Of a stretch of 64,000 nt of DNA, positions 28,373 to 37,527 are shown piece after piece. The position numbers and the translations under genes are program-made. Source of the stretch: Pycnococcus provasolii (taxonomy: Eukaryota > Chlorophyta > Pseudoscourfieldiophyceae > Pseudoscourfieldiales > Pycnococcaceae); assembly GCA_938743325.2 (NCBI GenBank), contig OW568868.1:496001-560000 (forward strand). Direction: 5' to 3'. Under the pieces are notes generated by a model. The model made no database searches. It saw only the letters and a list, made by a program, of their open reading frames with translations, and was not told the DNA's origin. Numbering within the stretch: position 1 is the stretch's first letter; each line of letters starts with the position of its first letter.

Positions 28373-30241
28373 TTTTTTTTTTTTTTTCCAGACTATTGGG
28401 GTTACAAGAAGAAGTTCCTGTACCTAAACGAAGACAGAACAAGTATATGCAGTATGTGTACCATCAGACAAATCCACCCTACATACAAATAACACTCAAA
28501 ACATCCCAATTCAAGCCCATAAAAGTTCCCCTGCTAGTTGAGCAAGCCTCCCACATCCCTGATTTACCATTTTCGCCCCCAGACTCTTCTCCATGTGTTG
28601 GTTGACGTGTTAGGAGAGGATCTCTTCCTACGTGTGTTGAGTAGACTTAAGAGTCTTGTTGGGTTTCGTGTGTTAGTGGCGGGGAGCAGTTCATGATCTG
28701 ATTGGTTAGTTCTTCTTTGAACTTGGTTTCTTTTAGGTGTTTGGCGGAGAGTGTGGGCGTGCATTTTGCAGTTAGGAGAGGGTTCCATATTGAGAGGGGG
28801 AAGCTTCGTCTGGAGTGTCTGACTGATCGTTCTGTAGTTATGTAAGAGAGTATGAAGAAGAGAAATCGTTTGAGGGGGGATGGGGGGAGTGGCTCGCCTG
28901 GGCTGTGGAAGACGCATTCGCATCTGCAGTTCCAGATGGATTTGAGGGCTATGCTGTGGATAAGGGCCCATAGCGGGAGGTGGTGGTTGTCTCGAGTTTT
29001 GGGTCGTTGTTGAATTGGAGGAGCGTTGAGTGCCTCAGCCTGATCTTCCCATGACATGGGTTGTGGCGTTACAGTGGATTGTGGGTTGGAGGGGGGGTTG
29101 AGAACGAATCCTGAAGCCATGGCGAATAGTGAAGATCGCAGTTCCTGCATCGGGATGGCAGCGTCGATGCCTAGGTGTGTGAGTGTGATTTCCATGGCTT
29201 GCCATACTGCAATGGAATAAGGGCATTCTTTGAGCAGGTGAGTGAGATGTTCTGTGGGGGGTGTTGTGTTGTGTTCTGTGGGTTTATGGCGACATGTGGA
29301 GCATGTATCTGGTATGCTTCCATTGGTTTTGCCGGATAAGGCTTGAGCGGTGATGGGTGCCCTCATTGTGAAGAGCTTTCGTGTTGAAGCGAAGTATGCA
29401 TCGGAGAGCGCGATTTGCTGGCGGTGGACGTTGGCAGTGGTGCATTTTTCATGATGGAGGATTGGATCTGGGGGTCCGGGGATGTTGGCGTCTTTGCGTT
29501 GCCAGTAGTCGAGAATGGAGTCCGCTCCTTGGCTGTGTGGGTGTCATGGTCGCATTCAATGTTGTGATTACATGGTGTTGGTGGTGTGATGCTGTGGGTG
29601 TGTGTGTGTTTGGATGATGTGTGGGTGTTGTTGGTGCAGTTGCTGTTATCTGATTGATGTGTTGTAGTGTTGATGGGATGTTTGTGTGATTGTTTGTTGG
29701 GTTTGTGTTAGGGGTGCTGTTGTGTTGCTTGTCGTGTGGCTGTTAAGTGTTGAGGTTATTGTTGTTGTTGTGGTTGATGACTTACTGTTGTCGAGATGGT
29801 TGTTTGGTGGTTCCGTTAGGACGGTATTTTTGTGGTGTGTGTGTAAGCAAAAATAGTGAGTTTCACTTGCCCTGTGACCCGACCGAAGCCGCGCTCCGAG
29901 ATCCTCATGCATTGTTTGCAGATTGCATCGTATGTGCCGGTTGGATGTCTGCGGTTGCTGGGAGAGGCGGTTGACGCTCTGAACGCTCAACCGCCTCTCC
30001 CCCTTTCAGATATCCCTGCGCTGTCGCTGATGCTAAAGAGCTTTCCGTGCGCTGTTTGCACTCTCGTCCTTGATCTGCTTCTGCATGATTTTGATGCGAC
30101 AACGGTGACCGCCCTTACCTCAACGGATCCTTGACCGTACACAATGACGTTTGCTGCGTTCTGTCTGCGTGCCTCCTGCTGCGTAACGCCGCCGCCACCA
30201 TGACCCCCGCCATGGGATCGATCCTCCGAGGGAAGAAAGAT
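28373..30241 (-). mobile_element. 5'-truncated non-LTR retrotransposon (LINE-like) with poly(A) tail and target-site duplication
   Basis: Reading on the minus strand, a reverse-transcriptase C-terminal region (see 28647-29545) is followed by a 3' segment ending in a run of 15 A (T15 on plus at 28373-28387). The 13-bp AGTCTGAAACCCC directly abuts the tail at 28360-28372 and recurs at 30242-30254. This is the arrangement expected for target-primed insertion of a LINE. The 5' part (29546-30241) is GT-rich low-complexity sequence plus a 15-bp-arm hairpin (about 29960-30003) and shows no recognisable domain. The element lies just upstream of the MAEA start. Confidence 0.65.
28647..29545 (-). pseudogene. 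LINE reverse-transcriptase C-terminal fragment (zf-RVT region)
   Basis: An open frame of about 300 codons without upstream RT palm motifs. It reads IALSDAYFASTRKLFTMRAP, then a zinc-knuckle-like CSTCRHKPTEHN...EHLTHLLKECPYSIAVWQ, then LIHSIALKSIWNCRCECVF, the pattern of the RT C-terminal zinc-binding region of plant and fungal LINEs. The first ATG in frame is at 29366 but the frame begins at about 29545 after a stop, so this is the remaining 3' piece of a larger ORF2. Confidence 0.6.
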
Positions 30242-30361
30242 AGTCTGAAACCCCTATCCCTTCTCCCTCCCCTCCCAGGCTCCCTGCCACCTGAAGGTGA
30301 GGGGTTGCCGCGTCACACATCTCCCCCCCATTTTCCGCCATGGAACCCGTCCTCGTATGGC

Positions 30362-31636
30362 ATGGCATCTGCTTCCACACCACCAGACAACAACAACGCC
30401 TTCACAGCACCAATTGTTCCTCATCCCATGGAGTCTTACATGATGTTCACTCCTCTGTACCGCACGTTGAAGGCGTGTGTCCTTGTGCGTCAAAAACCCC
30501 TCTTGGAGTCCATGATGACTTTGACTTCACCTTCATCTTCTTCTTCCTGTGTTGGTGAAATGGCGAATAATAAAAAGAGATCTTTGGAATCGCTGGAAGA
30601 AGCACTCAACGGTGCCTCCACAGTCTACGACCACGCGTACTCGCGAATGAAAAAAAGAATCGCGTACCTGCGTGAGTGTGAAACCAACTTCAACCAAGGT
30701 CAAGGTGGCGCAAACTCTCATAAACCGCCGAGAAGAAGACTCGACATGGCCCTGTTAGACTTCATGCTCGCGAAAGGAAGGTTCGAAACGGCGATACAGT
30801 GGCTCAGAGACGATGAAGAACTCGCAAACCTTGTCGACGTCGAACCGTTCGAAACGGCACAAAATGTCGTGCAGGCGCTCAGAAAACACAACCTTGCACC
30901 CGCCATCGCGTGGTGCGACGAACACAGAGCACAAAGGGCAAAGCTAGGGTGCACGCTAATGTTCCAGCTACGTGTGCAGGAAATGGTGGAAATGGTCTCC
31001 GCCGGTGGCGAGAACGTGTGGGCGGACGCCATCAAGCACGCGCGAAAGCACCTCGCCACGTCGGAGGCGGCACTAGCTGACAGCGAAGGACTCGCGCGAC
31101 TGACGCGCGCTATGCTCGCATGCCTCGTGTTCGGTGGAGGAGGTGGTGGCTTGGTGGGCAATTCGCCCGCGGGGGGCGGTGCCGTGCCCACGCAGTACGC
31201 CAAGCTCTTCGCGCCAGAGCGATGGGACGCCTTGATTGAGCGGTTCGTGCACATGAACCACGCGCTGCACGCGCTGCTTCCGGCATCCTCCGAGCCGCTG
31301 TTCACCGCCGCGGTGCGTGCTGGCGCCGCGGCGCTGAAGCGTGCGGACGGCGACGTGAGCAACGCCGCTCTCGAGGACCCTCTTCGCGACCCGCACGTCG
31401 CGGAGCTCGCATCCAGCCTTCCCACGGCGAAAGCGGGGGGCACGCGCCTCGTCTGCCGCATCACGGGCACGCTCATGTCCGGCGACAACCTGCCTCTCGC
31501 GTGCCCGAGCGGCCACGTGTACGGCGCTATGGGCGTGAACGCGGTTAGTGAACGGACCGTTGACGGGTGCTTCGTGGACCCGATAACGAGCGCGAAGTAT
31601 CACATGAACGACATGAGGCGCGTCTACATCATGTAA
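30362..31636 (+). CDS. MAEA: MAEA/GID9-type E3 ubiquitin ligase subunit (CTLH/GID complex)
   Basis: 424 residues from the ATG at 30362 (GGCATGGCA), close to the 396 of human MAEA; the frame runs further upstream into low-complexity sequence. Domain order fits: an N-terminal helical segment (SLESLEEALNGASTVYDHAY), a LisH/CTLH-like region (DMALLDFMLAKGRFETAIQWL; NVVQALRKHNLAPAIAWCDEH), a CRA-type region (DAIKHARKHLATSEA), and the Gid-type RING at the end (LVCRITGTLMSGDNLPLACP ... YHMNDMRRVYIM). The terminal VYIM matches MAEA exactly. The complex ubiquitinates metabolic enzymes and regulators. A Gly-rich insert (GGGGGGLVGNSPAGGG) lies in the CRA region. The LINE insertion ends about 107 bp upstream of the start. 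Confidence 0.88.
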   Translation: MASASTPPDNNNAFTAPIVPHPMESYMMFTPLYRTLKACVLVRQKPLLESMMTLTSPSSSSSCVGEMANNKKRSLESLEEALNGASTVYDHAYSRMKKRIAYLRECETNFNQGQGGANSHKPPRRRLDMALLDFMLAKGRFETAIQWLRDDEELANLVDVEPFETAQNVVQALRKHNLAPAIAWCDEHRAQRAKLGCTLMFQLRVQEMVEMVSAGGENVWADAIKHARKHLATSEAALADSEGLARLTRAMLACLVFGGGGGGLVGNSPAGGGAVPTQYAKLFAPERWDALIERFVHMNHALHALLPASSEPLFTAAVRAGAAALKRADGDVSNAALEDPLRDPHVAELASSLPTAKAGGTRLVCRITGTLMSGDNLPLACPSGHVYGAMGVNAVSERTVDGCFVDPITSAKYHMNDMRRVYIM

Positions 31637-31787
31637 CCTGTTTTTGTTTTTTTCCAAACCCCGGGTAGTCGTAGCGATACTGATGCCGGTACCGGTACAG
31701 TACGGACTGACAAGCCGATACAGTAGTGTAGAATAGGATGGTGTGACTCTTTTTAAGTACCACAGGGATAGTTAAACATATTTTGCC

Positions 31788-32762
31788 TTACAGGTCGACG
31801 TGTCCGAATGGCCCAGCGACGCCGGCGGGAGGCGCCTCGCCGTAGTGGTTGACTCCCCAGCACGCCATGCTGCCGTCGCGTCGAAGCGCGAGCGAGTGAT
31901 AGTGCCCCGCAGCGATAGCGACGAAGTCGCCGTCGACGCCGCCGGGAGGAGCCTGGCCGGTGCGGTTCAGTCCCCAGCACGCGATCCTTCCGTCGCGTCG
32001 AAGCGCGAGCGAGTGGCAGACACCCGCAGCGATTGCGACGAAGTCGCCGTCGACGCCGCCGGGAGGCGCTTGGCCTTGGGCGTTGTCTCCCCAGCACGCG
32101 ACATTTCCGTCGCGTCGAAGCGCGAGCGAGTGCCTGCTCCCCGCAGCGATTGCGACGAAGTCGCCGTCGACGCCGGCGGGAGGCGCCTGGCCGTTGCCGT
32201 TGTCTCCCCAGCACGCGATGCCACCGTCGCGTCGAAGCGCGAGCGAGTGATAGCCCCCCGCGGCGATTGCGACGAAGTCGCCGTCGACGCCGGCGGGAGG
32301 CGCCTCGCCGTAGTGGTTGACTCCCCAACACGCGATGCCACCGTCGCGTCGAAGCGCGAGCGAGTGATAGCCCCCCGCGGCGATTGCGACGAAGTCTCCT
32401 GCGACGCCGGCGGGAGGCGCCTGGCCGTCGGCGTTCTGTCCCCAGCACGCGATCCTTCCGTCGCGTCGAAGCGCGAGCGAGTGAGCCCATCCCGCAGCGA
32501 TCGCGACGAAGTCGCCGTCGACGCCGGCGGGAGGCGCCTGGTCGTAGTAGTCGGCTCCCCAGCACGCGATGCCGCTGTCGCGTCGAAGCGCGAGCGAGTG
32601 CGAGCCCCCCGCAGCGATTACTCTCGACGAAAGTCGCGCTAAGCGAATACGCTCCTGCTCCTTCGCAACCCGTCGTTCGCGCTGCCACGGTATGAATGCG
32701 AGTCGGAGCGCTTCGTACGCCAACTCTCCCTGGAGCACAGGGTCCACAGAGTGCGCAGACAT
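31788..32762 (-). CDS. RCC1-like beta-propeller protein with highly uniform repeats
   Basis: 324 residues: a basic helical N-terminus (about 1-50), then seven repeats of 39 residues with consensus FVAIAAGxxHSLALRRDGxI and ACWGxNxxGQAPPAGVDGD, the RCC1/BNR-type blade pattern (the GxxHSLAL turn and CWG strand). Seven blades make a complete propeller. Repeats are nearly identical in DNA, unlike classical RCC1, so it is probably not the Ran exchange factor. It resembles RCC1-like repeat proteins of bacteria and algae. Ligand unknown. Other frames across the repeats are also open; this frame is chosen because it gives the propeller signature and an ATG at 32762. Confidence 0.8.
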   Translation of the reverse strand: MSAHSVDPVLQGELAYEALRLAFIPWQRERRVAKEQERIRLARLSSRVIAAGGSHSLALRRDSGIACWGADYYDQAPPAGVDGDFVAIAAGWAHSLALRRDGRIACWGQNADGQAPPAGVAGDFVAIAAGGYHSLALRRDGGIACWGVNHYGEAPPAGVDGDFVAIAAGGYHSLALRRDGGIACWGDNGNGQAPPAGVDGDFVAIAAGSRHSLALRRDGNVACWGDNAQGQAPPGGVDGDFVAIAAGVCHSLALRRDGRIACWGLNRTGQAPPGGVDGDFVAIAAGHYHSLALRRDGSMACWGVNHYGEAPPAGVAGPFGHVDL

Positions 32763-33215
32763 GGCAAAAAGTCAAAATGGAGGTCGAAACAGTTGTCACG
32801 TCAAGAGCAGGTCCCCGAAACTCCCCGAAACCCAAACCCCGAAACCGAACACACCCACCCATAAAAACAAACCAGAAAACCCGAAAAACCCAGAAACCAC
32901 TCAAACAGAACAGAATCCCCCAGGCTGCCAGGGAAGTATCCCCACACACAGGGAGGTTATTACCACCCTCACCACCGCTCGTTTTCGTGTGATTCCGTTT
33001 CGTTTTATTGGTTTTTACCACTTCCTATTACGAGGTTTTTTGCCCGAACGAATTGAGCGGTTCTGAGGACGGCTTCACTTTGAGAAAAAAAAACGCGTTG
33101 AGTTTCGTTCGCGTGCGGGGACCCTTCGAAACAAAGGTACAAAAGCCCGTCCGGGGTAGTAGTGGGGGTGTCACGGGCACAATTTCACGTCCCATTTTCT
33201 TCTCACTCTCTCTCA
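32763..33215. other. Intergenic region before the secreted-protein cluster
   Basis: CCCGAAACC/CCAGAAACC-rich sequence (32810-32920), one GTATCCCC motif (32935-32942) and T-rich stretches. No gene seen. Confidence 0.4.
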
Positions 33216-34491
33216 ATGATGATAATGGCGTTCTCCACCATGATAGCACTCATGCTGACCTTCCTCTCTGTCAGCGCCGATGACCACGTCGATCAGATGA
33301 TGATGGCCGCGCCCGAGCCGGAGGCGGAATTCGATCTTGCGACTTCGCGCTCGCGTGTCAACCAAGATCCGGCGACGCTTACGCGCCCGGAGCTGCGATA
33401 CGGAAACTACCTGCCGCTGCTCGGTCGTGGACGCAGGCTCCTCGACGGCCACTCGGAGGAGGCGGAAGACATGGAGGAGATGATGGCGCCAGCCAGCTAT
33501 GATGACCGCCGCCGTCAACTTCTCGATTCGGAGGAGGCTGCTGCTGCTCCCGCACCAACGGAAGATGAGGAGGGAACGCTCGAGCTCGCGACGGAGCGTG
33601 GTAGGCTTGGAGGGCGCACCGGGATGAACTTCGGAACGGGAACGCTGTACACGCAGAACCGCTTCGACAACCGCCGCCGTCAGCTTCTCGACAACCACGC
33701 AGCTCCCGCGCCTGAAGATGAAGCTGAGCTCGTCATGAGCACCGAACGTAAGTCTACCTCTAACCACCACAAATAAAAAAGAAAACGATCACTAACAACC
33801 TAACACGCTAAATAAAACAGGTGGTCGAATTGGAGGACGCACAGGCTACAACTTCGGAACGGGACAGCTGTATACGCAGAACCGCTTCGATGACCGCCGC
33901 CGTCTTCTGGAGGCGGAGGCGGAGGCGGAAGACCATGACGACCATGACGACCACGACGACCACGACCACGACCACGACCACGAGGCGGAGGCGGAGCCTG
34001 CTGCTGCTGTCGTCGATGATGAGATGGCGTCGATGATGATGATGATGGCGCCAGAGCCTGAGATGGATCTTGCGACGACGCGTGCTCGTTTGGCTTTCTC
34101 GCCAGGGCGCTCCTTCGACGCAAACGACTCTCCTGCACTGCTGGCCGCGCTAGGAAATGTCGGTCGCCGCCGTCAACTGCTCGGAGAAGAGATGGAGTCC
34201 GAGATGATGATGATGGCGCCCGAGCCAGAATTCGATCTTGCGACGTCGCGTGCTCGTTTGGCTTTCGCGCCAGGGCGCTCCTTCGACGCAAAAGACTCTC
34301 CTGCACTGCTGGCCGCGCTAGGAAATGTCGGTCGCCGTCGTCAGCTTCTCGGAGAAGAGATGGAGTCCGAGATGATGATGATGGCGCCGGAGCCAGAAGC
34401 AGATCTTGCGACGGAGCGTGGTCGAATTGGCGGGCGCACAGGCTTCAACTTCGGAACGGGACAGCTGTATACGCAGAACCGCTTTGACTAA
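33216..34491 (+). CDS. Secreted modular protein A with polybasic sites (candidate peptide precursor)
   Basis: Exons 33216-33747 and 33821-34491 (phase-1 intron), 400 residues. A signal peptide (MMIMAFSTMIALMLTFLSVSA) leads to about seven modules. Typical modules run from an acidic APEPE(F/M)DLAT(S/T)R stretch, through a variable core (RPELRYGNYLPLLG, or GRIGGRTGFNFGTGQLYTQN, or PALLAALGNVG), to a basic RR/RRR followed by xLL(D/G/E). The middle carries an Asp/His tract (DHDDHDDHDDHD). The protein ends LYTQNRFD with no basic site after it. The G-RRR and G-RGRR contexts resemble prohormone cleavage/amidation sites; RRxLL sites also resemble processing sites of algal wall proteins. No family recognised; secretion is well supported, peptide release is inferred. 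Confidence 0.72.
33748..33820 (+). other. Intron of secreted protein gene A
   Basis: 73 bp, donor GTAAGT, CACTAAC branch site about 28 bp before the AAACAG acceptor, phase 1. Splicing joins STE and R-GRIGGRTG, restoring the module; read-through stops within 10 codons. An identical intron occurs at 35358-35430. Confidence 0.8.
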
Positions 34492-34610
34492 GAATTTGGG
34501 GAGAAAGAGAACAACAATTGAATGTACTGTTGCGCGTGCACACGCACTAAGAATTTGGGGAGAAAGAGAACAACAATTGAATGTACTGTTGCGCGTGTAC
34601 ACGACGAGTT
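34488..34610 (+). repeat. 59-bp direct duplication in the 3' UTR of gene A
   Basis: CTAAGAATTTGGGGAGAAAG and what follows appears at 34488 and again at 34547. A single copy follows gene B (about 36374) and two copies follow gene C (about 37248 and 37312), so copy number differs between paralogs. Confidence 0.85.
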
Positions 34611-34861
34611 GCGCGGTGAGCAACAACACAACAAACACGTAAAACATTTCGCACAAATAAACTCTCCATCCCCAATCAATTGAAATTTGAAGCCGACCAA
34701 CCGATCAGGATATTTTTCTCGGGGGATCTCTCGGCAGGTGCGCTTAGAGGAAGCGGGGGTTCGGATCGGTTCGGATCCGAGGATTACCCCACTTCAAAAC
34801 GCCGATGGAAATCATCCTGAGTTTTCTCACATTTCACAACGCACAAGGAAAAGCAAACGAC

Positions 34862-36293
34862 ATGGCGTACTCAGCTGTCGCGCTCCTCGCATTCTTTGCC
34901 GCATTTCACAACGCCGATGGCGTCCTCGGTGGTGACTCGATGGCGACTGCCTCATCTTCCGAACGTACCTTGGTGGACGAGCCCATGATGATGGCACCCG
35001 AGCCAGAATTCGATCTTGCGACGTCGCGCGCGCGTGTCAACCAAGATCCGGCGACGCTCTCGCGCCCGGAGCTGCGATTCGGAAACTACCTGCCGCTGCT
35101 CGGTCAAAGTGGACGCAAGCTCCTCGACTCGGAGGAGGCTGCTGCTGCTCCCGCACCAACGGAAGATGAGGAGGGAACGCTCGAGCTCGCGACGGAGCGT
35201 GGTAGGCTTGGAGGGCTCACCGGGATGAACTTCGGAACGGGAACGCTGTACAACGTAGATGGGTTGGGGCGCTTCGACAACCGCCGCCGTCAGCTTCTCG
35301 ACAACCACGCAGCTCCCGCGCCTGAAGATGAAGCTGAGCTCGTCATGAGCACCGAACGTAAGTCTACCTCTAACCACCACAAATAAAAAAGAAAACGATC
35401 ACTAACAACCTAACACGCTAAATAAAACAGGTGGTCGAATTGGAGGACGCACAGGCTTCAACTTCGGAACGGGACAGCTGTATACGCAGAACCGCTTCGA
35501 TGACCGCCGCCGTCTTCTGGAGGCGGAGGCGGAGGCGGAAGACCATGACGACCATGACGACCACGACGACCACGACCACGACCACGACCACGAGGCGGAG
35601 GCGGAGCCTGCTGCTGCTGTCGTCGATGATGAGATGGCGTCGATGATGATGATGATGGCGCCAGAGCCTGAGATGGATCTTGCGACGACGCGTGCTCGTT
35701 TGGCTTTCTCGCCAGGGCGCTCCTTCGACGCAAACGACTCTCCTGCACTGCTGGCCGCGCTAGGAAATGTCGGTCGCCGCCGTCAACTGCTCGGAGAAGA
35801 GATGGAGTCCGAGATGATGATGATGGCGCCGGAGCCAGAATTCGATCTTGCGACGTCGCGTGCTCGTTTGGCTTTCGCGCCAGGGCGCTCCTTCGACGCA
35901 AAAGACTCTCCTGCACTGCTGGCCGCGCTAGGAAATGTCGGTCGCCGCCGTCAACTGCTCGGAGAAGAGATGGAGTCCGAGATGATGATGATGGCGCCGG
36001 AGCCAGAAGTAGATCTTGCGACGGAGCGTGGTCGAATTGGCGGGCGCACAGGCTTCAACTTCGGAACGGGACAGCTTTACACGCAGAACCGCTTCGACAA
36101 CCGCCGTCATCTTCTGGAGGCGCATGACGACCATGACGACCACGACGACCACGACCACGACCACGACCACGAGGCGGAGGCGGAGCCTGCTGCTGCTGTC
36201 GTCGATGATGAGATGGCGTCGATGATGATGATGATGGCACCCGAGCCAGAATTCGATCTTGCGACGACCCGCGGATATTTATATGTTCATTGA
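34862..36293 (+). CDS. Secreted modular protein B with polybasic sites (candidate peptide precursor)
   Basis: Exons 34862-35357 and 35431-36293, 452 residues. Signal peptide MAYSAVALLAFFAAFHNADG. An upstream in-frame ATG (34805) would put 19 hydrophilic residues before the signal and is disfavoured. Module structure is as in gene A, with an additional Asp/His tract and acidic module at the end (RRHLLEAHDDHDDHDDHD). The reading frame stops at 36293 inside a palindromic 34-bp sequence, where the paralogs have the terminal GRTGFNFGTG...LYTQNRFD module. That module is still readable just downstream (36303-36375) in another frame, so the C-terminus has been altered or is joined by an unseen splice. 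Confidence 0.68.
35358..35430 (+). other. Intron of secreted protein gene B
   Basis: 73 bp, appears identical to the gene A intron (offset 1610): GTAAGT donor, CACTAAC branch site, AAACAG acceptor, phase 1. Confidence 0.8.
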
Positions 36294-36303
36294 ACATTCC
36301 GCG
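36270..36303. repeat. 34-bp palindromic insert in gene B
   Basis: CGCGGA and TCCGCG form the outer arms; inside lies the perfect palindrome ATGTTCATTGAACAT. A 5-bp direct repeat CCGCG (36269-36273 and 36299-36303) flanks the insert, as a short target duplication would. Confidence 0.6.
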
Positions 36304-36687
36304 TGGTCGTTTGGGGGGCCGAACAGGCTTCAATTTCGGATCGGGAACGCTTTATACGCAGAACCGCTTTGACTAAGAATTTGGGGAGAAAGAGAACAAC
36401 AATTGAATGTACTGTTGCGCGTGTACACGACGAGTTGCGCGGTGAGCAACAACACAACAAACACGTAAAACATTTCGCACAAATAAACTCTCCATCCCCA
36501 ATCAATTGAAATTTGAAGCCGACCAACCGATCAGGATATTTTTCTCGGGGGATCTCTCGGCAGGTGCGCTTAGAGGAAGCGGGGGTTCGGATCGGTTCGG
36601 ATCCGAGGATTACCCCACTTCAAAACGCCGATGGAAATCATCCTGAGTTTTCTCACATTTCACAACGCACAAGGAAAAGCAAACGAC

Positions 36688-37251
36688 ATGGCGTACTCAG
36701 CTGTCGCGCTCCTCGCATTCTTTGCCGCATTTCACAACGCCGATGGCGTCCTCGGTGGTGACTCGATGGCGACTGCCTCATCTTCCGAACGTACCTTGGT
36801 GGACGAGCCCATGATGATGGCACCCGAGCCAGAATTCGATCTTGCGACGTCGCGCGCGCGTGTCAACCAAGATCCGGCGACGCTCTCGCGCCCGGAGCTG
36901 CGATTCGGAAACTACCTGCCGCTGCTCGGTCAAAGTGGACGCAAGCTCCTCGACTCGGAGGAGGCTGCTGCTGCTCCCGCACCCGCGGAAGATGAGGAGG
37001 GAACGCTCGAGCTCGCGACGGAGCGTGGTCGTTTATACGGTCGTTTCCGGGGGTATACCGTTGGTCGAACAGGTATGAACTTCGAAAAAGTCGGTCGCCG
37101 CCGTCTGCTCGGAGAAGAGATGGAGTCCGAGATGATGATGATGGCACCCGAGCCAGAAGTAGATCTTGCGACGGAGCGTGGTCGAATTGGCGGGCGCACA
37201 GGCTTCAACTTCGGAACGGGAACGCTTTACACGCAGAACCGCTTTGACTAA
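36688..37251 (+). CDS. Secreted modular protein C, short paralog
   Basis: 187 residues, single exon. Same signal peptide and first module as gene B (offset 1826), then a different junction (GRLYGRFRGYTVGRTGMNFEKV) leading to GRRRLLGEE and the terminal acidic module ending LYTQNRFD. It lacks the intron, the Asp/His tract and the middle modules, consistent with formation by tandem duplication plus internal deletion. Expressed status unknown; promoter sequence is shared with gene B. Confidence 0.68.
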   Translation: MAYSAVALLAFFAAFHNADGVLGGDSMATASSSERTLVDEPMMMAPEPEFDLATSRARVNQDPATLSRPELRFGNYLPLLGQSGRKLLDSEEAAAAPAPAEDEEGTLELATERGRLYGRFRGYTVGRTGMNFEKVGRRRLLGEEMESEMMMMAPEPEVDLATERGRIGGRTGFNFGTGTLYTQNRFD

Positions 37252-37527
37252 GAATTTGGGGAGAAAGAGAACAACAATTGAATGTACTGTTGCGCGTGCA
37301 CACGAGTTGCACTAAGAATTTGGGGAGAAAGAGAACAACAATTGAATGTACTGTTGCGCGTGTACACGACGAGTTGCGCAGTCAATACGTGTATGGCAAT
37401 AATTGAAGGGCGTTGCATCAACGGACATTTCAAGGACATTACATCAGGACATCAACAAGGACGTTGCCAAAATTCCTTGTAATTAACTTCAATTCAATTC
37501 ATTATAAAAAATCTAGTACACAACATT
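37252..37527. other. 3' region between gene C and the CH/EF-hand gene
   Basis: Two copies of the 3'-UTR repeat (AAGAATTTGGGGAGAAAGAG), then AT-rich sequence. No gene seen. Confidence 0.5.

Noticed and set aside
31753-33021. 422-codon minus frame and 280-codon plus frame over the RCC1 repeats
   Set aside because: Both follow the 117-bp period and give Arg-rich or Val/Ser-rich repeats without fold signatures; the RCC1 frame explains the region.
33216-37251. Reading the Asp/His tracts as a zinc transporter loop
   Set aside because: The proteins have a signal peptide but no membrane spans, so a transporter is not supported.
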